DNA of 64,000 bases from contig NZ_FNEX01000022.1 of the NCBI RefSeq assembly GCF_900100435.1, forward strand, positions 1 through 64,000, written 5' to 3'. The notes beneath the pieces are model-generated. The model made no database searches. It had not been told where the DNA came from and saw only the letters and a list, made by a program, of their open reading frames with translations. This document shows, piece by piece, positions 15,994 to 24,474 of this stretch. The DNA is from Pedobacter sp. ok626 (lineage in GTDB: Bacteria > Bacteroidota > Bacteroidia > Sphingobacteriales > Sphingobacteriaceae). A program made the translations under genes and the position numbers. How positions within the stretch are numbered: the stretch's first letter is position 1; each line of letters starts with the position of its first letter.

Positions 15994-18900
15994 ATGAAAA
16001 TTACAAATTTTGCCGTAAAGAACTATCAGTTTACCCTGATCATATTTGTACTGGTTGCGGTGGTGGGTCTGCTGACGCTCTTTACCATGCCCCGCTCGGA
16101 AGATCCCACAACCCATCCCCCACAATATCTGGTTACGGTAATCTATCCCGGTACCAGTCCTAAGGATATGGAAGAACAGGTGGTAAAACCCATAGAAAAC
16201 AAGATTTATGGTCTGGAGAATATAGATAAGATACTGACCACTGTGGAAGATGGTGTAGCGGCTATACAGATCAAATTCAAGTATGGAGTGGATGTGGATA
16301 ACAAGTACCAGGAAATATCAACCGAGATCAATGCCCTTAAAAATGGCGAACTTCCTAAGGACATCTACCTGATAAAGACAGAAAAAATTGCCTCATCAGA
16401 TGTAAAGATCATCCAGGTTGCGCTGATCTCAAATACAGCCTCGTCCAAAACATTAAGGGACAATGCAGACAAATTGAAAACCCAGCTGGAAAAGATCACC
16501 AACCTGAGAGAGGTGAAATACACTGGAATGCCAGAGCAGGAAATCCGGATCGATATGCAACTGGATAAGCTCGCCCAGTTCAAAATACCCTTAAATCTGG
16601 TTATGGGCAGCCTGCAAAGTGAGGCGGCGGACATCCCGGGGGGAAGCATCAACATGGAGAGCAAGGTCTTTAATGTAAAGACCAGTGGCAAATTCAAGAA
16701 TGTAGAAGATGTGGCCAACACAGTCATCTATAATGCCAATGGAAAAATTATATACCTGAAGGATGTGGCCCAGGTGGGCTATAAAGACGGTACCATTAAC
16801 CACATCACCAGGATCAACGGGCAACGCTGTATATTGGTTACTTCTTCGATGAAGAACAATGTGGATATCAGCCAGGTCAAAAAAGAGTACACTCCGGTAT
16901 TAGAACAATTTTCTGAAACACTGCCGGAGACCATCAAAATGGTCAAGAATTTTGACCAGGCAGATATGGTTTCAAAACGCTTGGGACACTTGGGCTTTGA
17001 TTTTGGATTGGCCATCCTACTCGTGGTGGTTACCCTCTTACCTTTGGGCTTCAGGCCATCGCTGATCGTAATGATTTCCATCCCACTCTCACTGGCCCTG
17101 GGCCTGATCGCAATGAACCTGTTGGGCTTCTCGCTAAACCAGCTCAGTATTGTTGGGCTTGTGGTAGCATTAGGGCTATTAGTGGACGACAGTATCGTTG
17201 TTGTTGAGAATATCGAAAGGTGGCTTAGGGAAGGTCATACCAGGAAGGATGCTATTTTAAAGGGAACCAAGCAGATTGGGGCAGCGGTTGTAGGTTGTAC
17301 CGCAACGCTTGTGATTGCTTTTTTACCATTAGCATTTCTGCCTGATACAGCCGGAGAATTTATCCGAAGCCTTCCTATGGCGATTATCACAAGTGTATTG
17401 GCCTCCATGATCGTGGCGCTTACGCTGGTACCTTTTATCGGCAGTAAGATCCTAAAAACCCATACCCACGGAGAAGGAAATTATTTCTTGAGAAAATTGC
17501 AGGGCTTTTTGACCTGGTCATATCGCGGCATCATGCCATTGGCACTAAAGTCGCCGAAAGTAACTATTGGTATATCCATCGCATTGAGCGTTTTGGCTTT
17601 TTTACTGTTTCCGCTGGCAGGCTTTAAGCTTTTCCCTACTTCGGAAAAACCGATGTTCCTCATCAACATTAAAATGCCCTTACAAGCAAATATCCCGGAA
17701 AGCGACAGGGCCGCAAAGCTGGTAGAAACAGAACTGAAAAAACATAGCGAAATCATTTATTATACCTCTAACGTAGGAAAAGGCAATCCACAGATCTATT
17801 ACAACGTACACCAACAGGACATTAAACCGGATTTTGCACAGATTTTCGTGCAATTGGAAGAAGACACCAGTCCGAATGATAAGACTGAACTGATCAAAAC
17901 GCTCAGACTCAAGTTCGGCGATTTCCCATATGCAAAAATAGAGGTGAAGGATTTTGAACAGGGCACTCCGATTGAAGCCAACATAGTGGTGAGGATCTTT
18001 GGAGAGAATCAGGATACCCTCAGATCGCTTTCGTTCAAAGTCGAAGAACTGTTGCGCAAACATCCCGGTACTTTTTTTATCAATAATGAACTCAATACCT
18101 ATAAATCTGACGTAAAAATCAAGATCGATAAGGAAAAGGCGCGTACATTGGGCGTATTGACCAGCGACATTGACAAAGTGATCAGGATGGCCGTTGCCGG
18201 ACTGACTGTTGGAGATTATATTGATGACAGGGGCGATTCAAGGAACGTGGTGATTACCATCCCACGTGATAAATTTTCAAATCTGGACGCATTAAAGAAC
18301 CTTTACGTGAATAATATTCAGGGTTCACCTATACAGATCGATCAGGTTGCAACCATTGGTCTGGAAACCTCCCCTACCGCCATCAATCATTTCAATAAAT
18401 CACGGTTTGCAAAGGTTACCTCGCTCACCAAGGACAATGTGCTCGCGAACGATATACTCAAGGACATTGTACCAGAACTCAATAAACTGAAAATGCCCAA
18501 AGGCTATTATTATAAACTGTCGGGGGAAGCTGAATCGGAAGGTGATGCACTGGGCGGTAATTTCCTTTCGGTCATCATTCTAAGCACCTTCCTGTTTATC
18601 GCTGTACTACTGTTACAATTCAAAACATTTAAGGGGATCATCATTGTGTTATCGATTATCCCACTGGGCGTTTTGGGTGGGGTGATATTCCTGTTGATCA
18701 CGGGCAACCCAATGTCCCTGGTATCCATCATCGGTTTCATCGGTCTATCGGGGATTCAGGTAAAGAACTCTCTGTTGCTTGTTGATTTCACCAATCAGTT
18801 GAGGGAAGAAGGAAAAAGTATAGATGAGGCCATCCATATAGCTGGTGAAACCAGGTTCTTACCTGTTGTACTCACCTCAATAACGGCCATCTGTGGACTT

Positions 18901-19047
18901 ATACCCATCGCCCTAAATCCGAATCCACAGATCGCACCACTTGCTATTGTACTGATCGGAGGACTGATTAGCTCGACAATATTGTCAAGGATCGTGACAC
19001 CCGTAATGTATAAACTTATACCTCCACAATTGCACGAGAAGATATGA
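15994..19047 (+). CDS. RND family efflux transporter (AcrB/MdtB-like)
   Basis: This 1017-residue inner-membrane pump exports hydrophobic or amphiphilic compounds with proton antiport. Expected segments are present: TM1 (YQFTLIIFVLVAVVGLLTLF), the porter entry (MPRSEDPTTHPPQYLVTVIYPG), the large periplasmic loops, and TM4 with the proton-relay Asp pair (GLLVDDSIVVVENIERW). This DD pair is typical of the multidrug (HAE) branch. The end is GLISSTILSRIVTPVMYKLI. Length is normal. It closes the efflux trio; substrate cannot be predicted. The first repeat and second repeat each have six membrane helices. Confidence 0.93.
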   Translation: MKITNFAVKNYQFTLIIFVLVAVVGLLTLFTMPRSEDPTTHPPQYLVTVIYPGTSPKDMEEQVVKPIENKIYGLENIDKILTTVEDGVAAIQIKFKYGVDVDNKYQEISTEINALKNGELPKDIYLIKTEKIASSDVKIIQVALISNTASSKTLRDNADKLKTQLEKITNLREVKYTGMPEQEIRIDMQLDKLAQFKIPLNLVMGSLQSEAADIPGGSINMESKVFNVKTSGKFKNVEDVANTVIYNANGKIIYLKDVAQVGYKDGTINHITRINGQRCILVTSSMKNNVDISQVKKEYTPVLEQFSETLPETIKMVKNFDQADMVSKRLGHLGFDFGLAILLVVVTLLPLGFRPSLIVMISIPLSLALGLIAMNLLGFSLNQLSIVGLVVALGLLVDDSIVVVENIERWLREGHTRKDAILKGTKQIGAAVVGCTATLVIAFLPLAFLPDTAGEFIRSLPMAIITSVLASMIVALTLVPFIGSKILKTHTHGEGNYFLRKLQGFLTWSYRGIMPLALKSPKVTIGISIALSVLAFLLFPLAGFKLFPTSEKPMFLINIKMPLQANIPESDRAAKLVETELKKHSEIIYYTSNVGKGNPQIYYNVHQQDIKPDFAQIFVQLEEDTSPNDKTELIKTLRLKFGDFPYAKIEVKDFEQGTPIEANIVVRIFGENQDTLRSLSFKVEELLRKHPGTFFINNELNTYKSDVKIKIDKEKARTLGVLTSDIDKVIRMAVAGLTVGDYIDDRGDSRNVVITIPRDKFSNLDALKNLYVNNIQGSPIQIDQVATIGLETSPTAINHFNKSRFAKVTSLTKDNVLANDILKDIVPELNKLKMPKGYYYKLSGEAESEGDALGGNFLSVIILSTFLFIAVLLLQFKTFKGIIIVLSIIPLGVLGGVIFLLITGNPMSLVSIIGFIGLSGIQVKNSLLLVDFTNQLREEGKSIDEAIHIAGETRFLPVVLTSITAICGLIPIALNPNPQIAPLAIVLIGGLISSTILSRIVTPVMYKLIPPQLHEKI

Positions 19048-19108
19048 TGTGTCAAAATAGAGACTCAAATTAAGAATTCGATTATTACTCACTTAACTTT
19101 TACTAAAA

Positions 19109-19882
19109 ATGAAAGAATATATTTTACTTACCGGAGCATCATCCGGAATTGGTTATGAAATGGCGAACCAACTAGCAAAGAAAGCTCTTAACCTGATATT
19201 GGTTGCTCGTACAGAAAGTAAATTAAAACAAATGCAAGCCGATTTAACAAAAAGGTACGGCATTCTGGTTCAATATTTTGCTGCAGACCTCTCTGATGTA
19301 AGTGCTGCTAAAGACTTGTACAAAAGGGTCAAAGATGAAAACTTATTGGTCACCCATCTTGTAAACAATGCAGGCGTGGGCAACTATGGCAATTTTACAG
19401 AAACCTCATTGGAAGAGGAACTAAATATGATACAATTGAATATTTCAAGTTTGGTAGCTTTGAGCAAGCTTTTTGCACAAGATATGGTCAAACGCAAGTC
19501 TGGCAAAATTATGAACATATCTTCATTGGTCGCTTTTTTACCAATGCCTTATTTTTCTGTTTATTCTGCAACCAAAGCTTTCGTAAAGGCATTTAGTGAA
19601 ACACTTGCCGCCGAACTGGAAGGAACCGGGGTTATCGTTTCATCTCTTTATCCCGGCACTGTGGATACTGGATTTACCACGCCTGGGATGCAATCTACCA
19701 ATCTTCACAAAACCAAACCAATGCATGCCAAAGTAGTCGCAGCGCAAGGTGTTGAACATCTCTTGCATGGAAAAGGGAAAAAACTAGTGGGCTTTCAGAA
19801 CTGGTTTAACTCTAAACTCCCATCTTTTGTGCCCGACAGTATAATGATGAAGATCAAAAAGAACTTGGCCAGTCAGGCCTAA
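19109..19882 (+). CDS. Short-chain dehydrogenase/reductase (SDR)
   Basis: A 257-residue NAD(P)-dependent oxidoreductase of the classical SDR type. The cofactor motif TGASSGIG is at residues 8-15, NNAG lies near 90 and the catalytic YSATK near 155, with an upstream catalytic Ser in the ISSLVAF segment. Sequence style resembles the DltE/YqjQ-like SDRs active on lipids or aldehydes, but substrate is unknown. It starts 61 bases after the RND gene and may be co-transcribed with the efflux operon, together with the hotdog thioesterase 26 bases downstream. An SDR stub lies next to the TetR gene of this operon (12792), which suggests an ancestral link between SDRs and this regulator. Confidence 0.9.
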   Translation: MKEYILLTGASSGIGYEMANQLAKKALNLILVARTESKLKQMQADLTKRYGILVQYFAADLSDVSAAKDLYKRVKDENLLVTHLVNNAGVGNYGNFTETSLEEELNMIQLNISSLVALSKLFAQDMVKRKSGKIMNISSLVAFLPMPYFSVYSATKAFVKAFSETLAAELEGTGVIVSSLYPGTVDTGFTTPGMQSTNLHKTKPMHAKVVAAQGVEHLLHGKGKKLVGFQNWFNSKLPSFVPDSIMMKIKKNLASQA

Positions 19883-19908
19883 AGACAAATATTAAACTTT
19901 TTAATATA

Positions 19909-20352
19909 ATGGAAACAGTAAAACAACTTGAAGTTTTTCAGGAACATATAGGTAAGGAATTTACCGCCAGCCCATCGCCATATATGAATTGGTTAAGACC
20001 GATCATATTAAAGGCAGAACGAGGTCAATTGTCGTTTCGGTATATGGTAAGAAAAGAAATGACCAATCCCATGGGAACACTTCATGGAGGAGTTACCTCA
20101 TCAATTGTAGATGATGTAATTGGAGCGACAATGTTCTCCCTTAATGAAGCCTGTTTTTATACGACACTAAACCTGGTCGTGGATTATTTTGCCTCGGCAC
20201 GCGAGGGAGATATAATTCTGGCTGATACGACTATCATCAAAAAAGGAAGACAGATCATAAATGCACAATGTGAGATTTGGAACGAAAAAAGAACCAGGCT
20301 AATAGCAAGGGGATATTCGAACTTGCTTAAAACAAACATAAAGAAAGGCTAA
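19909..20352 (+). CDS. PaaI-type hotdog acyl-CoA thioesterase
   Basis: A 147-residue single-domain hotdog protein of the PaaI/YigI group, which hydrolyses acyl-CoA thioesters. The conserved active-site stretch GTLHGGVTSSIVDDVIGA lies at about residues 60-77, with the HGG turn and the Asp further along the central helix. The C-terminal strand (IINAQCEIWNEKRTRLIARG) is also typical. It lies 26 bases downstream of the SDR gene in the same direction, so the two probably form a small unit acting on acyl or lipid substrates. No signal peptide; cytoplasmic. Confidence 0.85.
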   Translation: METVKQLEVFQEHIGKEFTASPSPYMNWLRPIILKAERGQLSFRYMVRKEMTNPMGTLHGGVTSSIVDDVIGATMFSLNEACFYTTLNLVVDYFASAREGDIILADTTIIKKGRQIINAQCEIWNEKRTRLIARGYSNLLKTNIKKG

Positions 20353-20590
20353 TTATTATTGCTAGCTAGGTTGACTAGTATGTCATACTTCCTTCCAGTT
20401 GTTATTTACACACAAAAGTAGTTGAATTCAAATTAACCATTTTCATTAGATTTAGTATTTACTCTGGAGATATATTATTTAGTTCGACTCCCTTTAACTC
20501 ACCCTCCCTGGAGTTCGAACTTTTCTTTATAACTTCGATCAGAAAAATAAAACCAAACAACTATAAACCAATTACTTAAAACAAAAAAAA

Positions 20591-20628
20591 ACCACAAAAA
20601 CAGCAATAGGTAGTAAGATTTTTGTGGT
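20591..20628. terminator. Hairpin terminator
   Basis: ACCACAAAAA (20591-20600) and TTTTTGTGGT (20619-20628) form a perfect 10-bp stem with an 18-nt loop, flanked by A-rich sequence on both sides. It likely ends the thioesterase transcript. Confidence 0.4.
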
Positions 20629-20693
20629 CAAAAAACAACCAAACAACAAAAAGAACAAAACACTAAAAATCAAACAATTGAATAAAAAAAAGA

Positions 20694-20725
20694 GGGAATC
20701 TCATTGCTGAAATTCCCCCTTTTTA
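20694..20725 (+). terminator. Hairpin with T tract before the coding remnant
   Basis: GGGAAT (20694-20699) pairs with ATTCCC (20712-20717), followed by CC and five T. It lies just ahead of the coding remnant at 20731 and is a plausible plus-strand terminator. Confidence 0.35.
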
Positions 20726-20730
20726 GAGTG

Positions 20731-20874
20731 TTCCCTTTCGAACTGAACTCAAAAAATTTTATTGATGATTTAAGGAAAATTGCACGGATTAGTGAGTTGG
20801 TTAAGCAAGAACCCCTTAGTAGAGATTTTACATTAAAATATAAGCGGACCTGGAAAAAGAAAAAGGGCAAATAG
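20731..20874 (+). repeat. Dispersed coding remnant, copy 2
   Basis: A 47-codon frame without a start codon reads FPFELNSKNFIDDLRKIARI, then SELVKQEPLSRDFTLKYKR, then TWKKKKGK and a stop. It nearly matches 12423-12545 and is the longest copy. It resembles the basic C-terminus of an unidentified protein. No gene precedes it, so this is a displaced 3' end. Confidence 0.6.
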
Positions 20875-20950
20875 TAGCTTCTATGGTAGAATTTGGCAGA
20901 TAATAGTTTAATCTAAGCCCCAAATAATTCAATTCAAATGGTACAATGCA

Positions 20951-21041
20951 ATCTCTAATAGGGAGTTTTTATGTGTATAAAAAATCACAATTATCTCTAC
21001 TAGAGATATGCCAAAAAAAGAGTTTATCTCTACTAGAGTAT
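20951..21041. repeat. Cluster of three similar palindromes
   Basis: Three related elements occur: ATCTCTAATAGGGAGTT (20951-20967), TTATCTCTACTAGAGATA (20991-21008) and TTATCTCTACTAGAGTA (21024-21040). The middle one contains the palindrome TATCTCT-ACT-AGAGATA. Centres of the last two are 33 bases apart, about three helical turns. There is no gene within 400 bases. They look like tandem protein-binding sites or part of a mobile-element end. Confidence 0.5.
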
Positions 21042-21143
21042 TTTGAAGTCTAAAATGGCCCAAAATATTCCATTTCAAAGGCAGATAAACAAAATTAGAA
21101 TCATTACAAGAAAGCACAGCTAGAGGATCCGCTCTTAGATATC

Positions 21144-21174
21144 CAAAACTGGAATGGTCTCATTTCCAGTTTTG
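21144..21174. other. Hairpin in gene-free stretch
   Basis: CAAAACTGGAA (21144-21154) and TTCCAGTTTTG (21164-21174) form a perfect 11-bp stem with a 9-nt loop. No T tract follows on the plus strand. The surrounding region, 20875-21454, holds no gene that I can see. Confidence 0.4.
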
Positions 21175-21454
21175 AAATGATTTTTGACAGTTTCAATTCA
21201 GAAAAAACAACTATCAGTGTTCTCTCGTCCCAAAGTGATACTGCTTAGAAATAACACCTGTTCAAGTTTTAACGAAATATTTGTTTTTGCTAATGAGATA
21301 GTCTTAATTTTTCTAATATTTCTATCAACTCGCAAGATCTTATCATAATTATCAAGGCCGAAATTCCACTTTTAACCTAAGAGGTATTTATCCAATTGTG
21401 ACCTAAACACCTAAATATCAAAACATTTAAAAACGTTAGTTTTAAAAAATTCCA

Positions 21455-21829
21455 TTATTTGCCGGTGTTTTGCTGATTCACTAATTTCTCCAGATCAACC
21501 CATGCGCCTCCATTATAAACATGTTTAAAACCAAGTTGTTCCAGTATTTTCTGTACTTTAACACTTCGTAGACCATGAGAACAAGTGGTGATGTAAGTTT
21601 TTTCTGGATCCAGTTCTATATAACGATCACGTATGGTCCCTAATGAAATATTGATCGAACCGGCGATGTGTCCAGAGCTGTATTCTCGGTCTGTTCTTAC
21701 GTCTAAAATTATCGCACCCTTCGCAATTTTGGTCTTTAGCTCCTTATCGAGATTTACAAAACGATAGGTACGATATCCCAGATACATTATAATGAGTAAG
21801 CCCAAGAGAATGAGCATTGTTTTTATCAT
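21455..21829 (-). CDS. Membrane-anchored rhodanese-like protein
   Basis: A 124-residue single-domain rhodanese (sulfurtransferase fold) with an N-terminal transmembrane anchor (residues 2-18, MLILLGLLIIMYLG). The active-site loop is CSHGLRS with Cys83, which fits a persulfide-carrying or redox enzyme; ILDVRTDREYSSGHIAGSIN is the conserved start of the domain. The domain most likely faces the periplasm. It is the last gene of a four-gene leftward group, 34 bases after the diheme cytochrome, which suggests a role with membrane redox or sulfur chemistry; the exact substrate is unknown. Confidence 0.88.
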   Translation of the reverse strand: MIKTMLILLGLLIIMYLGYRTYRFVNLDKELKTKIAKGAIILDVRTDREYSSGHIAGSINISLGTIRDRYIELDPEKTYITTCSHGLRSVKVQKILEQLGFKHVYNGGAWVDLEKLVNQQNTGK

Positions 21830-21863
21830 GACTGTACTTTAATTATATAAACTTATTTGTTGA

Positions 21864-22847
21864 TTATTTGAGGCTTTTGATGTAGGTCTTGATTAGTTCA
21901 ACCCCTTCTTTATCAAGCACTGTTGTTCCGAGTTTGGGCATGTGGTATTCACCCATTTCATTCATTCTGATCATGATATTATTCTTGTTTAAGTAAATGC
22001 CAGCGCGTACAAGGCTTGTATTATAATCTAAGTCAAGCGTGGTCTGCCCAGCATATCCACCTAATTGATGGCAGTGTGCACAGTTAATATCTAGGTAAGC
22101 TCTAGCCCTTTGCTCAATTGCCAATTTACTGTCTTTGAAATCAGGGAGCTGTTGAAAGGTATCTAATCTCGAAGCTTCAATCAACCCTTTTTTCATTAAA
22201 TATTGCAACTGGTTTATTTGTTTTCCGTCACGTTCCAAAACCCTATTCAAGTTCCTTACTTTTGGTCCTATGGGTAAAATTTCGTTTCCGGAGTGGTGGC
22301 AACTCACACATTCCCTATTACTTGGGATATGATAGGCTAGCTGTCTATATTCTCCATTCAGGCCTTTCACTTTTACAGGTACAGTCGCTCCTTTCTCGAT
22401 TAAAAACGCATCAGTTTGGGCTAAATCCCATTGATAAGTCGCTACATTCCATTTTGAGCCTGCCAAGACAAGTAGCCTCGTTTCAACAATATGTAAGCGC
22501 TTGCCAGTTTCAGATGGATAGTAGAAAGTCTTTGCAATTACCGTACCCTCCGGGAAATCAGGAAGCCCATTTCCCTTCAGTCTTAGTTTTTTTCCAGATG
22601 GGAGTCTGATCAACCGTTGTTTTTCCGCATAATCGGTAAAAAGGGTCGAGGAGAGTTCTAAAAGTTCAACGCCAACAGATGGTTGGAGCGCTGACATCTT
22701 GCCTTGAAAAAGATGGTAATTCGAAAGCTTATTTTCGAAAGTCACTCCATTTTCAATATCCGGGTTGCCTTTAGTATTACAAGAAATTACATAGATCAAA
22801 GGCGCACCTAGCACTAAAATAATAATGATGATTTTTTTCCACGGCAT
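21864..22847 (-). CDS. Diheme c-type cytochrome (SO2930/TIGR03806-like)
   Basis: This 327-residue exported protein has a lipoprotein-like signal (PLIYVISC, Cys23) and two heme c attachment sites, CVSCH at residues 180-184 and CAHCH at 256-260. The architecture and the segment LPSGKKLRLKGNGLPDFPEG match the TIGR03806 (SO2930-type) family of unknown function. Downstream Met residues (MIRMNEMGEYHMPKLG) could supply an axial ligand. It would carry electrons at the outer face of the inner membrane or in the periplasm. It lies between a DUF3817 membrane protein (8 bases) and the rhodanese (34 bases), so the group looks like a redox module. Confidence 0.85.
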   Translation of the reverse strand: MPWKKIIIIILVLGAPLIYVISCNTKGNPDIENGVTFENKLSNYHLFQGKMSALQPSVGVELLELSSTLFTDYAEKQRLIRLPSGKKLRLKGNGLPDFPEGTVIAKTFYYPSETGKRLHIVETRLLVLAGSKWNVATYQWDLAQTDAFLIEKGATVPVKVKGLNGEYRQLAYHIPSNRECVSCHHSGNEILPIGPKVRNLNRVLERDGKQINQLQYLMKKGLIEASRLDTFQQLPDFKDSKLAIEQRARAYLDINCAHCHQLGGYAGQTTLDLDYNTSLVRAGIYLNKNNIMIRMNEMGEYHMPKLGTTVLDKEGVELIKTYIKSLK

Positions 22848-22855
22848 ACGCTTAT

Positions 22856-23191
22856 TCAGTCTTCTATTTCATGTTGTCCATTCAAAATAGACTCAGGAAG
22901 CAAAATATACTTATCGATATAAAAAGTACCGAATGGAACAATGCAGGCCAGCAGCACTCTCCACGTAGTTTTAGAAAAAGACCATCTGTGAGCAACCCCT
23001 ACACTTAGCGTAATGAATACAAAGAGGCAGAAAAGTAAGCCATGTACTGGTCCGACCATCTTTACCAAGTCTGGATAATTAAAAAAGTATTTTAACGGCA
23101 CTGCGACAAATATCAAAAGGATAAGTGAAATCCCTTCTAGAAAACCAACGATGCGTAGCCTTCCTATCGGTGTTTTGAATAAATATATCAT
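22856..23191 (-). CDS. DUF3817 integral membrane protein
   Basis: This 111-residue protein has three hydrophobic helices (around LEGISLILLIFVAVPLKYFF, MVGPVHGLLFCLFVFITLSVG and VLLACIVPFGTFYIDKYIL) and the conserved VGPVHGLLF motif of DUF3817 (YdzA-like). Function is unknown. It starts 13 bases after the upstream membrane protein gene and its stop is 8 bases before the cytochrome gene, which puts it within the same transcript. The fixed position next to cytochrome genes suggests assembly or anchoring, but that is inference. Confidence 0.85.
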   Translation of the reverse strand: MIYLFKTPIGRLRIVGFLEGISLILLIFVAVPLKYFFNYPDLVKMVGPVHGLLFCLFVFITLSVGVAHRWSFSKTTWRVLLACIVPFGTFYIDKYILLPESILNGQHEIED

Positions 23192-23204
23192 AATGTTTAT
23201 TTAA

Positions 23205-23669
23205 TTAAAAAGATCTAAAAAATGGACGGTTAGCAACTGGAGAAAATGGCCAGGGAATTGCAATGAATATCACAAAGAGCGCAAGCGAAAACCAAAGCAA
23301 CATGGTTTTGAATTTTTCCCCATCGGTCTGCATCCGTCTAGCCCTTGCAGAGCCGATGGTGATCAGTATGACTGAGATTATCATCAGGCTAATATGCACA
23401 TACCTGAAAAAATTATGCTCATCTATCCATAAGTGTGTCTCAGCTATAGCCGAATTAAACTTCACTGTCGGACTGATCAAATAAAGACCAAGTCCCAGCA
23501 TCAGCTGAACATGTGAAATTGTTGCGGTGAAGTGGCGGATGAAATTATCATGTTTGCCAAACGCTCGGGATCTCAAGATTCCCCTTGCCGACAGGAAAAT
23601 AGCATAAATTAAAAAAATAAGTACCAGCCACCTGTTGGCTGAATGCAGTGTTAAAAGGATTTGATGCAT
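23205..23669 (-). CDS. Cytochrome-b-like four-helix membrane protein
   Basis: This 154-residue protein has four predicted membrane helices and starts MHQILLTLHSANRWLVLIFL. Histidines lie in the helices (LHSANRW, HVQLMLG, HISLMIIS), which could bind heme, and similar Bacteroidota proteins are often labelled cytochrome b. I see no further motif that proves heme binding. It is the first gene of the leftward group, preceded by an ATACTACTTGGTAT operator-like sequence. Its promoter region lies between it and the TetR gene. Confidence 0.7.
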   Translation of the reverse strand: MHQILLTLHSANRWLVLIFLIYAIFLSARGILRSRAFGKHDNFIRHFTATISHVQLMLGLGLYLISPTVKFNSAIAETHLWIDEHNFFRYVHISLMIISVILITIGSARARRMQTDGEKFKTMLLWFSLALFVIFIAIPWPFSPVANRPFFRSF

Positions 23670-23685
23670 AAAACAAAATTAAAAA

Positions 23686-23699
23686 ATACTACTTGGTAT
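23686..23699. promoter_or_regulatory. Operator-like palindrome before the cytochrome operon
   Basis: ATACTA-CT-TGGTAT is a near-palindrome 17 bases upstream of the first operon gene. It matches ATACTA-GT-TAGTAT before the TetR gene at 12 of 14 positions, so both are probably bound by that TetR. Confidence 0.6.
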
Positions 23700-23717
23700 G
23701 TTTCTGGATAAAAAAAT

Positions 23718-24302
23718 TTAAAGTTGCATAAGGTAGCTTTTTAAGCCGCTCAAGTAGGCCTTGTAGGCACCCCTTCCCATAACCTTTCCAAGGGTTCTTA
23801 CCCCTCCATATCCCGAGATCAGCATTACCGCAACTTCTTCCGGAGCAATGTTAGTTTTAATAAGCCCTGATGACTGAGCGGAATTAAGTGCGGTTACTAT
23901 AGCATTATGCCATAGTAACACCAATTTCGAAAGCTCTCTTTTAAAGGTAGTACTGACGGCAGACATTTCTTCGATCAGATTGATTGCCGGGCATCCATAG
24001 TCTACGTTGAAAAAGCTGGTATCGTTAAGTAGCATTTCCATCATTTTATAAATATCTGTTTTCGGATCCTGGCTATCTTCCAGTGGTCTTACCATCATGT
24101 TGCGCAGATTTGGATAAAGCAGCTCACCGATCAGCCCCAAACCCATTTCTTCCTTATTTTTAAAGTGATAGAAAAAAGCGCCCTTTGTTACATGCGTGGT
24201 GGCAATAATATCATCAATACTAGTCGACTGATAACCTTTTTGGTAGATCAGATCAAAAGATTTTTGCAAGATGTAATCGCGTGTTTGCTCCGACTTTGAC
24301 AT
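23718..24302 (-). CDS. TetR/AcrR family regulator of the cytochrome-rhodanese operon
   Basis: This 194-residue repressor has a clear TetR DNA-binding domain: RDYILQKSFDLIYQKGYQST followed by SIDDIIATTHVTKGAFFYHF (about residues 9-50). The C-terminal half contains DYGCPAINLIEEMS and is of the type found in AcuR/NemR-like regulators. The conserved Cys in DYGCPA might sense an electrophile or thiol-reactive compound; this is inference. It is followed at 49 bases by the four-gene redox operon in the same direction. Operator-like palindromes before both suggest autoregulation and operon control. Confidence 0.9.
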   Translation of the reverse strand: MSKSEQTRDYILQKSFDLIYQKGYQSTSIDDIIATTHVTKGAFFYHFKNKEEMGLGLIGELLYPNLRNMMVRPLEDSQDPKTDIYKMMEMLLNDTSFFNVDYGCPAINLIEEMSAVSTTFKRELSKLVLLWHNAIVTALNSAQSSGLIKTNIAPEEVAVMLISGYGGVRTLGKVMGRGAYKAYLSGLKSYLMQL

Positions 24303-24305
24303 AAG

Positions 24306-24319
24306 ATACTAGTTAGTAT
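24306..24319. promoter_or_regulatory. Operator-like palindrome before the TetR gene
   Basis: ATACTA-GT-TAGTAT is a perfect inverted repeat with a two-base centre, starting four bases upstream of the TetR start codon. Its partner is at 23686-23699. Confidence 0.6.
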
Positions 24320-24474
24320 GTTTTACAAAAGTATAAAAAAAAATCATTTCGATTATTTTCTACAGTCATCAATAAGTAATACCTTAATATAACTCGACCA
24401 CCCCTATTCTCCATTATGGCTTTAAAGGATATTTAAAAGCCAAATTGCGTGTTTCTGATCGACAATGAGTCCGC

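Noticed and set aside
20501..20530. Another tRNA 3' end (GGAGTTCGAAC)
   Set aside because: The base that should pair with the T-stem closing G is wrong, and the stem does not continue.
20941..21041. CRISPR array
   Set aside because: Repeats are short palindromes with unequal, short spacing and no cas genes; only three units.
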